Source: Acidiferrobacteraceae bacterium (GTDB taxonomy: Bacteria > Pseudomonadota > Gammaproteobacteria > Arenicellales > UBA868). From it: a stretch of DNA of 5,793 bases. The notes beneath the pieces are model-generated. The model was not told the origin of the DNA. It saw only the letters and a list, made by a program, of their open reading frames with translations, and ran no database searches. Shown here piece by piece: positions 1 to 5,793 of the stretch (position 1 is its first letter; each line of letters starts with the position of its first letter). A program made the translations under genes and the position numbers. Location of the stretch: contig PAUU01000028.1 in assembly GCA_002713825.1 (NCBI GenBank), positions 15,585 to 21,377 of the forward strand. The letters run 5' to 3'.

Positions 1-518
1 AGCTCGTCATACCAGTCCTCAAGATTTCGCGGCGTCCCACGATGATCCCACTCTTTAGTCAGCAAAACGGGATCATCAAGAATATCCCGAAGCCCCAGGA
101 CCGTCGGCACACCTTTGCCTCGAAGTTTCTTCAGGGTTTGGGTGACTTCTCCCCGAAGCCCTAACGGCTCCTTATCCACGATAAAAAGGTCAGGGGAAAA
201 CGTATCTGCAGTCTGCTCCATGATGGATGCCCGCAACTGCAGCGTCTGAGACAGGTCAATATGATCCGAAAGAGAGGTGTAGTCACCGCCACGGAGTTTG
301 ACTACACCCGGGATCCGCACAAAATCCACCCGGCTCTTGAAATCGAAACTGCCGATAATCGGAGAACCTGAAACGATGAGGACCTTCAGACCGGCAAATT
401 GATCCACCAGGGCATGGGCAATAGTCCGGCATCGACGCAAGTGGCCCAGACCAAATGAATCATGGCTATAGATCAGAACGCGCTTGCCGTGCAGCGCGTT
501 GTTTATATCATTCGTCAT
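1..518 (-). CDS. COG4671-type GT-B glycosyltransferase, N-terminal part (runs off left edge)
   Basis: The frame is open from an ATG at 518 to the window edge, giving 172 visible residues without a stop; the C-terminal half lies outside. The start reads MTNDINNALHGKRVLIYSHD, followed by FGLGHLRR (residues 22-29), the GxGH loop that opens GT-B enzymes of the MurG-like type. Further family-like blocks are VSGSP, SPDLFIVDKEPLG (108-120) and LGLRDILDDP (141-150). This pattern matches, from memory, the 'predicted glycosyl transferase' group COG4671. Donor and acceptor are unknown; a cytoplasmic or peripheral-membrane enzyme using a nucleotide sugar is the family expectation. Its ATG overlaps the stop of the MaoC gene (ATGA, 515-518) and it has only a weak ribosome site, so translational coupling is likely. 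Confident about the fold, not about the substrate. Confidence 0.8.
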   Translation of the reverse strand, partial: MTNDINNALHGKRVLIYSHDSFGLGHLRRCRTIAHALVDQFAGLKVLIVSGSPIIGSFDFKSRVDFVRIPGVVKLRGGDYTSLSDHIDLSQTLQLRASIMEQTADTFSPDLFIVDKEPLGLRGEVTQTLKKLRGKGVPTVLGLRDILDDPVLLTKEWDHRGTPRNLEDWYDE

Positions 519-973
519 GCACTTTTTGCCGCTTCTCGCGCGGCAACCATAATCTTGCCCGACGCACTCGCGACCTCAATATCCTGCTGGTTGGTACAGA
601 GACAGCTCAAACTGATCACGCCGCCCCGGAACTTTGGCTTGTCTGTCATGTCGGTGATTTCCCAAGATGCCCGCAGCGTATCGCCAGGTTTTACCGGAGC
701 CAGAAATCGACAACTGTGCTCAAGATAGGCGATTGCGGTACCTGAAAAATAGATTCCAACGGGTGCCGCAACAAAAGCGCTGGTAAACGGTCCGTGCAGA
801 ATGCGCCCACCGAATCGGGATTGACTTGCAAACGTTTCGTCCACATGCAGTGGGTTGAAGTCCCCGAAAAGACCCGCCGCGGTAACAAGATGAGCCTCCG
901 TGATTGTCAGGACATAATCGAACTCATCGGCCACACTGACTTCGTCGTACGCCCTACCCTGTGGAACCCGCAT
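515..973 (-). CDS. MaoC-like hot-dog fold dehydratase/hydratase
   Basis: This 152-residue protein is the normal length for a single-hot-dog MaoC enzyme. The hydratase signature is clear: GDFNPLHVDETFA (37-49) followed by FGGRILHG (54-61). By analogy with R-specific enoyl-CoA hydratases (PhaJ type), D38 and H43 are the expected catalytic pair and the later FGGRILHG helps bind substrate. The expected reaction is reversible hydration of a 2-enoyl-thioester, but related proteins act on other acyl-CoA or dicarboxylate substrates, so the exact substrate is open. The ATG at 973 is the only reasonable start: an in-frame stop (TAG, 980-982) lies two codons upstream, and AGGTAGGGAAG just before the ATG gives a modest ribosome site. 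Its stop overlaps the glycosyltransferase ATG, implying one transcript. It is divergent from the nickel permease gene and has no evident link to urease. Confidence 0.88.
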   Translation of the reverse strand: MRVPQGRAYDEVSVADEFDYVLTITEAHLVTAAGLFGDFNPLHVDETFASQSRFGGRILHGPFTSAFVAAPVGIYFSGTAIAYLEHSCRFLAPVKPGDTLRASWEITDMTDKPKFRGGVISLSCLCTNQQDIEVASASGKIMVAAREAAKSA

Positions 974-1092
974 GCTTCCCTACCTGAGCAACATCGTCGG
1001 CTCTGTTATCCAAATTGAACCCCCTCTACTATACCTTTTCGAAGACGTGCGTTAGGCTGATACTTTCGTCAGTGAAGAACCGTTTTTAATCG

Positions 1093-1165
1093 ACTAACTG
1101 GCGAGATTCTTATGTTATTGGTCAAATCTCAATAACACTTGGAACGCATATCTTACCAAGTTAGT
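1093..1165. repeat. Nested imperfect inverted repeats, possible structured leader or operator cluster
   Basis: ACTAACTGG (1093-1101) pairs with CCAAGTTAGT (1156-1165) over nine base pairs with one bulged A. The 8-bp palindrome 1113-1137 sits inside it. Two alternative pairings compete: GAGATT (1103-1108) with AATCTC (1125-1130), and ACTTGG (1137-1142) with CCAAGT (1156-1161). Mutually exclusive stems are typical of RNA switches but can also arise by chance in AT-rich DNA. As RNA it could belong to the leader of either divergent gene: about 200 bases before the permease, or about 120 bases before the MaoC gene. It matches no riboswitch class I recognise. Confidence 0.3.
1113..1137. promoter_or_regulatory. 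Perfect 8-bp palindrome, candidate metal-regulator operator
   Basis: TGTTATTG (1113-1120) and CAATAACA (1130-1137) are exact reverse complements separated by 9 bases. A 25-bp two-fold symmetric site in a divergent promoter region is what a dimeric or tetrameric repressor would bind. Written as TGTTATT-N11-AATAACA it resembles the Helicobacter-type NikR palindrome (TATWATT-N11-AATWATA, from memory), differing by one base per arm. As it lies between a nickel permease gene and the MaoC gene, a nickel regulator is a reasonable guess. Against this, it sits 226 bases upstream of the permease ATG, and no nikR gene is in the window. Confidence 0.4.
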
Positions 1166-1363
1166 TCACACATGTAGAAGCCACTCGCATTCGCCTGTCA
1201 ATATCGATTCAACAAATTCCGCGGTGTATCATCGGTGTTCGGACGACTCACTCCTTTAGGGAATCCGTCATTGAAATTTAACGCGTAATAGCTCGCAAAC
1301 AGAACTTCTTACTTCACACGTGAACTTGAATCCCGCTGTAATACCAAATATGCCCGCTGCTTC

Positions 1364-2071
1364 ATGACCACCTCTTTTTTCACACTGAGTCTCCTCTTAG
1401 GGTTTCAGCACGCGTTTGAGGCTGACCACATCGGTGCGATAGTTGGCATCAAACACCGATCACCGCTAGCCAACAACCTACTGAGACGCGAGTTTCTCAG
1501 CAACGCAGGGCGTTGGGCGATTGGGCACGGACTGGTCTTGGTTCTTACCGCTGTCGTAATTGATATGCTCAACCTTGAGATTCCATCCAGTATTACACAA
1601 GCTTCTGAAGTTGTTGTCGGTGTCATTCTTTGTTTTCTCGGTGCACGATTTTTCAAGTCAGGGCCACTAACAAAAGTTAAAAATCCAGTAGATACCCAGC
1701 TCAATAGGACATCGGTTGATAGCTCGACACCGAATCCAAGGTCTGACAGGAGCGGAGCAGGCTCTACCCACGCGTTCCTTTTAGGCATGCTACATGGCTT
1801 CGCAGGCTCTGGAGTGCTGTTTGTCATTCTTTCAACTGCTGGTGGCCATCAAGCAGATGTCCTTTCTTATGCTCTAGTTTTCTCGATGGGAACGCTAGGC
1901 GGGATGATTCTCACTTCATTCTTCATCGGTTGGCTAATAAACAAGTCCGCATCACGATTAGCCGGCTTCACGGCCGCGATCAACTGGATTATTGGATCAG
2001 CACTACTTCTGATAGGTGGTGCGTTGATCTATGGCAATTTTGAAAGTGTCTATACATATATTGCCGACTAA
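1364..2071 (+). CDS. ureH: UreH/NiCoT-type nickel (or cobalt) permease
   Basis: This 235-residue integral membrane protein has about six predicted helices: near 5-27, 52-69, 80-97, 136-158, 166-192 and 203-223. Helix 1 carries GFQHAFEADHIGAI (13-26), containing the HX4DH signature (H16, D21, H22) that defines NiCoT-class nickel/cobalt transporters. Helix 2 has AIGHG (52-56) and helix 4 has GMLHGFAGSG (141-150), the half-repeat typical of the short UreH subgroup. A hydrophilic, Ser/Thr/Asn-rich loop (99-135) joins the two three-helix halves. The ATG at 1364 is the only ATG, GTG or TTG start in the frame after the upstream stop at 1289, yet no Shine-Dalgarno sequence precedes it. The gene converges on the urease operon, which supports nickel over cobalt as substrate. 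The symbol ureH is also an old name for ureD elsewhere; here it means the permease. Confidence 0.85.
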   Translation: MTTSFFTLSLLLGFQHAFEADHIGAIVGIKHRSPLANNLLRREFLSNAGRWAIGHGLVLVLTAVVIDMLNLEIPSSITQASEVVVGVILCFLGARFFKSGPLTKVKNPVDTQLNRTSVDSSTPNPRSDRSGAGSTHAFLLGMLHGFAGSGVLFVILSTAGGHQADVLSYALVFSMGTLGGMILTSFFIGWLINKSASRLAGFTAAINWIIGSALLLIGGALIYGNFESVYTYIAD

Positions 2072-2290
2072 ATGACCACTTTCATGATTCACGTTTGAGA
2101 TCCTTTATTAATGAGATCGACTTCTTGAATTCAGGAGTATCTCAATGTGCAGGCCATTCAAACAAAACCATTTCCGCAGTTCCGCACTGGATGCCTTGGG
2201 CGGCGATACGGGATCGCCGAGACAAGTTTTTCTGAAAATCGACGATCATCAGGACAGGCTCTGATCGAGCAATAAGGTCGGATCGGGCTC
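2072..2290. other. Convergent intergenic region between permease and ureD
   Basis: This 219-base gap separates two converging genes and holds no gene I can support. Near the permease stop is an imperfect hairpin, TGAGAT (2112-2117) with ATCTCA (2139-2144), enclosing the palindrome TGAATTCA (2126-2133); it has no T-run. The clear terminator for the plus-strand transcript is at 2195-2231. For the urease transcript coming the other way, the same 7-bp GC-rich stem can form but is not followed by T residues. A weaker stem, CAGT (2177-2180) with ACTG (2186-2189), precedes a T-rich minus-strand stretch (complement of 2159-2170), which is only a poor terminator candidate. Confidence 0.55.
2195..2231 (+). 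terminator. Candidate Rho-independent terminator of the permease gene
   Basis: CGGCGAT (2201-2207) and ATCGCCG (2213-2219) form a perfect 7-bp stem around a five-base loop. The stem is extended by CTTG (2195-2198) pairing with CAAG (2223-2226) across a small internal loop. Five T residues (2227-2231) follow at once. Stem, loop and T-run fit an intrinsic terminator on the plus strand, about 125 bases after the permease stop and 60 bases before the end of ureD. It would keep permease transcripts from running antisense into the urease operon. Confidence 0.65.
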
Positions 2291-3133
2291 TCATTTTTTT
2301 CTTTTTAATGGTCTATGCCCCGTAGCATCCTCTCGGGCAGCAAACCAAAGATATTCCATCACCTGGCGTAGATCCGCCACTTCAGAAGCGATAATTCTCG
2401 CCCATATGCCCACCTCGCTCGGAAGAGTGGATACCCCGACATACGCTGTTGAGGCATCCTGGATCGAGTCGTTGAGTGTTTCGTGCATACGGTCCAAATC
2501 TTGGCCAGAGTGTAGGTAGTAAAAGGTTCCCACCGCCGCTTTTGTACCGATGATGCCTGTATTGTGTTGCGCAATTTCCAGGCCAGAAACGGAGGTCCTG
2601 TCGCGGCACAACAGTTCGTTATTTGAGTTATATACTGAGGTCTCGTTAGTAAAGTTAGAGAAATACTTGCCCTGATGATACGGGTCATACATCAAAAATG
2701 AATCACTAAAAATTGCCACTGAGCGCTCGTTGAGTTGAAGAGTAAAGCGAGACGTAAGATCAGCCTCTGGAAAAAGAATAAGGGGGTCAGGGAGGTACTC
2801 CAGCAGCGCGCCCTCTTCCATCTGTACTGAGGTATCCAGTACTGCGCTGCTCTCAGTCATTCGATGAATGACGGTTGATGCCTGAGAGGTCAGATGAACC
2901 TGGCTGTGAGCCTGTGCATGAACTCGAATGCGTAACTGGTCACCTGAGAAGATTCCTCCCGCACACGACTGGACATACACCGTCGCCATACCGGGAGGGT
3001 GATCGTCAACATACAGTGGTCTGCAGATATGGAACGGATACCGAGAAAACTGGCGGTCAATAAAGGTCCGATCGCGATGTACTCCAAGAGAAAGATCGAG
3101 ATGAGGTCTTGAATGTTCAGTCGCAGGCTCCAT
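2291..3133 (-). CDS. ureD: Urease accessory protein UreD
   Basis: UreD binds apo-urease and, with UreF and UreG, forms the complex that delivers nickel and CO2 to the active site. The 280 residues match the usual 270-300. Family blocks are visible in order: RPLYV (38-42), CAGGIFSGDQL (57-67, the counterpart of the classical GG-x-GGD block), LTSQASTVIHRM (81-92) and LEYLPDPLILFP (111-122). The sequence is otherwise rather divergent, and the tail is very basic (KRKK). It starts 8 bases after the ureG stop with no Shine-Dalgarno in front of it; the upstream stretch is T- and A-rich. Translation therefore probably depends on ribosomes finishing ureG. It is the last gene of the operon. Confidence 0.93.
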   Translation of the reverse strand: MEPATEHSRPHLDLSLGVHRDRTFIDRQFSRYPFHICRPLYVDDHPPGMATVYVQSCAGGIFSGDQLRIRVHAQAHSQVHLTSQASTVIHRMTESSAVLDTSVQMEEGALLEYLPDPLILFPEADLTSRFTLQLNERSVAIFSDSFLMYDPYHQGKYFSNFTNETSVYNSNNELLCRDRTSVSGLEIAQHNTGIIGTKAAVGTFYYLHSGQDLDRMHETLNDSIQDASTAYVGVSTLPSEVGIWARIIASEVADLRQVMEYLWFAAREDATGHRPLKRKK

Positions 3134-3141
3134 GACGAATT

Positions 3142-3771
3142 TTATTGAAAAAGAACATCTCGCCTTAACTGTTCTAGCACCTCCTGAATCCCATCACCCC
3201 CTAGACAATTTGTCATGATGACAGGCCGGCCATTACGAACCTCCACTGCTTCTGCATGCATCCTCTCGAGATCCACACCGACGTGTGGTGCGAGATCCAT
3301 TTTGTTTATGACTAAAAGATCTGACTTAATCACGCCGGGACCCTTCTTGCGTGGAATGTCATCGCCGCCGGCAACGTCAATAACAAACATCCAATAGTCG
3401 ACAAGTTCAAGCGAGAATGTCGAAGCCAAATTATCTCCACCACTCTCAAGCAGAACAGCGGCGAGACCGGGATATAACAAGCAGAGTTCCTCAACACTCT
3501 GTATGTTCATGGTCGGATCTTCACGAATTGCCGTGTGAGGACACGCTCCCGTCTCGACTGCCATAACTCGGCCGGGGTCTATCAACCCACTTCTCTTGAG
3601 CCGCTCAGCGTCTTCACGAGTGACTAAATCATTGGTTACTACAGCCACCTCGTAGTTGGCATCATGGAAAGCGGGAATCAATCGCTCGACAAGCGCAGTC
3701 TTTCCAGACCCAACCGGGCCGCCAATCCCAATTCGTGCGGCACTCTGCTGTATCTCAACCCGTTCTGTCAT
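3142..3771 (-). CDS. ureG: Urease accessory GTPase UreG
   Basis: UreG is the SIMIBI-class GTPase that carries nickel and powers its insertion into urease. The 209 residues match the family. Motifs are intact: P-loop GPVGSGKT (18-25), [12 protein letters not shown] (45-56), the nickel-binding CPH (C77-P78-H79) within [20 protein letters not shown] (109-115, the switch II region), the [16 protein letters not shown] stretch (131-146) and the guanine-specificity motif NKMD (156-159). There is no His-rich N-terminal extension, so nickel storage by this protein is not expected. The ATG overlaps the ureC stop (ATGA, 3768-3771), with AAAGG about 11 bases upstream as a ribosome site. In most urease operons ureF, and often ureE, sits between ureC and ureG; here there is no room for either. 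Confidence 0.97.
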   Translation of the reverse strand: MTERVEIQQSAARIGIGGPVGSGKTALVERLIPAFHDANYEVAVVTNDLVTREDAERLKRSGLIDPGRVMAVETGACPHTAIREDPTMNIQSVEELCLLYPGLAAVLLESGGDNLASTFSLELVDYWMFVIDVAGGDDIPRKKGPGVIKSDLLVINKMDLAPHVGVDLERMHAEAVEVRNGRPVIMTNCLGGDGIQEVLEQLRRDVLFQ

Positions 3772-5480
3772 CTGAGCATATACCTTTGGGTGAGTGGCAA
3801 CGTTTCCGCGGGCTCACAATAGGCGACTTCACCATCGACAAAAACATCGAATGTCTGAGGATCCACTTCAATCTGCGGACACAGATCATTATGTAGCATA
3901 TGCCGCTTGTTGAGTTTTCTGGTTGGGCCAGTCGGCAGCAATTGTTTTCTTAGACCCAGGCTGCCCGACAAGTCATTATCTATTGCGAGCGAATTCACAA
4001 AACAAGCACTTAATGATGCAGGTGCTGATCCAAACGCGCCCCATTGCGGTCGCATTTGCAAAGGCTCGCAAGTCATTAATGAAGCAGCGCTATCTCCCAT
4101 AGGGGAGCGAACAATGAATCCCCCTTTGACAACCAACTCCGGCTTGATACCAAAAAATCCAGGCCGCCAGAGAATCACGTCGGCCATTTTTCCTGATTCT
4201 AAAGATCCCACATAGGGATCTATTCCAAAGGCACGCGCCGCGTTAATTGTGTATTTAGCAATGTACCTCTTGATCCTTTCATTATCGCCGAGCGTTGTTT
4301 GCTCTTCAGCTAAACGACCGCGCTGATCTTTCATTTTTGACGCCAATTGCCATGTCCGACAAATCACTTCATTAATTCGACCCATTCCCTGACTGTCTGA
4401 TCCAAGCATAGATATGGCGCCTAAATCATGTAGGATATCCTCGGCCGCAATACTTTGAGACCTAATGCGGCTCTCAGCAAACGCAACATCTTCTGGAATT
4501 GAAGGGCTAAGGTGATGACACACCATAGTCATATCCAAGTGCTCATCGAATGTGTTTATTGTGTATGGATTCGTTGGATTGGTTGATGACGGCAAGCAGT
4601 TCTCTATACCCGCAACCCGAATAATATCCGGCGCATGCCCTCCCCCCGCTCCTTCAGTGTGATACATGTGGATCGTTCTGCCATTAATCGCGGCAAGCGT
4701 GTCTTCGACGAAACCGCTCTCATTTAGCGTATCAGTATGTAACTGGACTTGAAAATCTAGCTCGTCCGCAACCCCGAGGCAGGTATCTATTACTGCAGGC
4801 ATTGCGCCCCAGTCCTCATGAATCTTAAGCCCAAAACAACCGCCCTTAATCTGATCGTAAATTGACCTTGGTTTGGAAGTATTCCCTCTCCCTAAAAATC
4901 CGAAATTGATAGGCCAATGCTCGGAGGCCTGAAGCATTTTTCCAACATTCCAGGCTCCGCCGCAATCGATCCCGACGGTTATAGGCCCCAGTGAACCACC
5001 CAGCATCGTAGTGATTCCCGAGCTAATCGCATGTTCACAAAGTTGGGCACTGTCAAAATGGACGTGAACATCAATTCCCCCTGGGGTAGCGATCAGTCCT
5101 TCAGCGTCGCGTACGGTTGTAGCAGCACCACAAATTAATCGCGAATCAACACCGTCCATAGTGGCTGGGTTCCCCGCTTTACCAATTCCGACAATGCGTC
5201 CATCCTTGATACCGAGATCTCCCTTAACGATTCCCAGGACTGGATCGATAACCAATGCATTGCAAAGCAGCATGTCTAAAGAACCCATTGCACTGTCGTA
5301 GCCTGGCGTTAACCCTAAGCCATCCCGTAATGTCTTACCGCCTCCGTGAAGGCATTCATCTCCAGGGACTCCGTAATCATGCTCGACCTCCGCAATTAGC
5401 GAAGTGTCCCCAAGCCGGATTCCGTCCCCTTTAGTCGGGCCGTACATCTCCGCGTATTCTTTTCGTGTCATTGTGGCCAT
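3768..5480 (-). CDS. ureC: Urease subunit alpha (catalytic, dinickel)
   Basis: UreC hydrolyses urea to ammonia and carbamate in the cytoplasm using two nickel ions. The 570 residues are full length. Nickel ligands are all present: H139 and H141 (GGIDVHVHF), the lysine to be carbamylated K219 (GLKIHEDWG), H248 ([11 protein letters not shown]), H274 ([12 protein letters not shown]) and D362 (GSDSQGMGR). The mobile-flap residues C321 and catalytic H322 (MVCHHL) and R338 (AESRIR) are also intact, so an active enzyme is expected. Oddities: the loop at 161-177 ([17 protein letters not shown]) is three residues shorter than the classical GGGTGPA-GT-ATTCTPGPW pattern, and classical DSQAMGR is DSQGMGR. 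The first ATG is preferred over a second at codon 4 because AAGGGAG lies 9 bases upstream of it. It is 4 bases from ureB and overlaps ureG by 4. Confidence 0.98.
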   Translation of the reverse strand: MATMTRKEYAEMYGPTKGDGIRLGDTSLIAEVEHDYGVPGDECLHGGGKTLRDGLGLTPGYDSAMGSLDMLLCNALVIDPVLGIVKGDLGIKDGRIVGIGKAGNPATMDGVDSRLICGAATTVRDAEGLIATPGGIDVHVHFDSAQLCEHAISSGITTMLGGSLGPITVGIDCGGAWNVGKMLQASEHWPINFGFLGRGNTSKPRSIYDQIKGGCFGLKIHEDWGAMPAVIDTCLGVADELDFQVQLHTDTLNESGFVEDTLAAINGRTIHMYHTEGAGGGHAPDIIRVAGIENCLPSSTNPTNPYTINTFDEHLDMTMVCHHLSPSIPEDVAFAESRIRSQSIAAEDILHDLGAISMLGSDSQGMGRINEVICRTWQLASKMKDQRGRLAEEQTTLGDNERIKRYIAKYTINAARAFGIDPYVGSLESGKMADVILWRPGFFGIKPELVVKGGFIVRSPMGDSAASLMTCEPLQMRPQWGAFGSAPASLSACFVNSLAIDNDLSGSLGLRKQLLPTGPTRKLNKRHMLHNDLCPQIEVDPQTFDVFVDGEVAYCEPAETLPLTQRYMLR

Positions 5481-5484
5481 TGTT

Positions 5485-5793
5485 CTACGCTCCCTTAAAA
5501 TCTTTGTCGCGCGCGCGCTTTAATGCAGCTGACTTCTGAATCTCGCTATCCGCGGAGCCGTTGGTCAACCCGTTGAGACCGAATAATTCGCGTGTTCCGC
5601 CGAATTGGGTGAGCGTGACCTCCTTGTCCTCCCCTGGCTCAAATCTGACTGCCGTGCCCGCCGGGACGTCAAGATGCATCCCATAGGCCGATTCGCGGTC
5701 AAAATCCAGAGCTCTATTGGTCTCAAAAAAATGATAATGGCTTCCCACTTGAACCGGTCGATCCCCGGTATTCACTACCCGCAATGTATGTTT
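5485..5793 (-). CDS. ureB: Urease subunit beta, 5' end outside window
   Basis: The frame is open to the right edge, giving 102 visible residues that begin [20 protein letters not shown]. The core [40 protein letters not shown] and the [14 protein letters not shown] stretch are standard UreB. About 20 N-terminal residues are missing compared with typical UreB, or more if ureA is fused to ureB; the window cannot tell. Beyond the usual end of the domain there is a tail of roughly 26 residues, rich in Lys, Arg, Asp and Ala and ending ARDKDFKGA. An internal TTG at 5784 is not the start, since family-conserved sequence extends upstream of it. The subunit has a structural role in the UreABC oligomer. 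Its stop lies 4 bases before the ureC ATG. Confidence 0.95.
   Translation of the reverse strand, partial: KHTLRVVNTGDRPVQVGSHYHFFETNRALDFDRESAYGMHLDVPAGTAVRFEPGEDKEVTLTQFGGTRELFGLNGLTNGSADSEIQKSAALKRARDKDFKGA
5490..5496 (-). promoter_or_regulatory. Ribosome binding site of ureC
   Basis: On the minus strand AAGGGAG sits at the very end of ureB, 9 bases before the ATG at 5480. It is the strongest Shine-Dalgarno sequence in the window and selects this ATG over the in-frame ATG at codon 4, for which the spacing would be 18. It fits the high expression a structural subunit needs, in contrast to ureD, which has no such site. Confidence 0.8.

Larger units (their letters stand above)
974..1363. other. 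Divergent intergenic region between the MaoC and nickel-permease genes
   Basis: These 390 bases hold no convincing gene. The region is visibly more AT-rich than the MaoC side. It must contain the control signals for both divergent genes, but I see no -35/-10 pair close to consensus. A TATAGT on the minus strand (1028-1033) could be a -10 for the MaoC gene but lacks a good -35 partner. The notable content is the inverted-repeat cluster at 1093-1165, listed separately, and a small quasi-palindrome TTCAC-AC-GTGAA at 1313-1324, 39 bases before the permease start. I looked for conserved cobalamin-riboswitch boxes and saw none. Confidence 0.6.

Noticed and set aside
455..1018. Plus-strand open frames opposite the MaoC and glycosyltransferase genes
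   Set aside because: Their translations show no family features and lie antisense to clearly recognised proteins.
1049..1057. GCGTTAGGC, which looks like an integron attC core end
   Set aside because: No matching partner core (RYYYAAC) lies at a suitable distance on the correct side, and there is no cassette gene or integrase.
1103..1137. H-type pseudoknot from the two overlapping stems
   Set aside because: The third loop would have zero bases and could not span the first stem, so the stems are better read as alternatives.
974..1363. Cobalamin or NiCo riboswitch ahead of the permease gene
   Set aside because: Neither the B12-box pattern nor the conserved G-rich junction segments of a NiCo switch are visible; the pairing seen at 1093-1165 does not match either.
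1405..1827. 140-codon minus-strand frame inside the permease gene
   Set aside because: It is antisense to a protein with a clear HX4DH signature and membrane helices; its own product is low-complexity and unrecognisable.
2359..2688. 109-codon frame on the same strand within ureD
   Set aside because: It is a shifted-frame shadow of ureD, whose own frame is intact and family-like throughout.
3907..4215. 102-codon plus-strand frame within ureC
   Set aside because: It is antisense to the conserved UreC C-terminal region, with no recognisable domain.
5782..5784. TTG as the start codon of ureB
   Set aside because: The frame continues to the window edge with family-like sequence ([11 protein letters not shown]), so this is an internal leucine and the gene is partial.

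Overview
The window is a bacterial chromosomal segment with a compact, protein-coding layout. No rRNA, tRNA, CRISPR array or insertion sequence is visible. Gene families, Shine-Dalgarno sites and ATGA overlaps all fit a bacterium, probably Gram-negative and perhaps proteobacterial. That placement is inference; nothing here fixes the taxon.

Left block (1-973, minus strand): a MaoC-type hot-dog hydratase overlaps by ATGA the start of a COG4671-type GT-B glycosyltransferase, which runs off the left edge. The two look like one transcription unit that reads out of the window and has no obvious link to urease.

Middle block (974-2290): a 390-base intergenic region holds a striking perfect 8-bp palindrome (TGTTATTG-N9-CAATAACA) inside a larger imperfect inverted repeat. 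A plus-strand gene follows for a six-helix nickel permease of the UreH/NiCoT type, with the HX4DH metal signature. A 219-base gap downstream carries a good candidate intrinsic terminator for the permease.

Right block (2291-5793, minus strand): a tightly packed urease operon is read right to left as ureB (5' end outside the window), ureC, ureG, ureD. UreB and UreC are structural subunits. UreG is the nickel-delivery GTPase and UreD the scaffold chaperone. The permease gene converges on ureD, so nickel uptake and nickel insertion into urease probably serve one pathway: urea to ammonia and carbonate.

Two things stand out. First, UreC keeps every nickel ligand and catalytic residue but has a rebuilt, three-residue-shorter loop where classical ureases contact urea, plus an Ala-to-Gly change at a second contact position. 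Second, neither ureF nor ureE lies between ureC and ureD: ureC overlaps ureG directly. Together these point to a divergent urease lineage with a reduced or rearranged accessory set.
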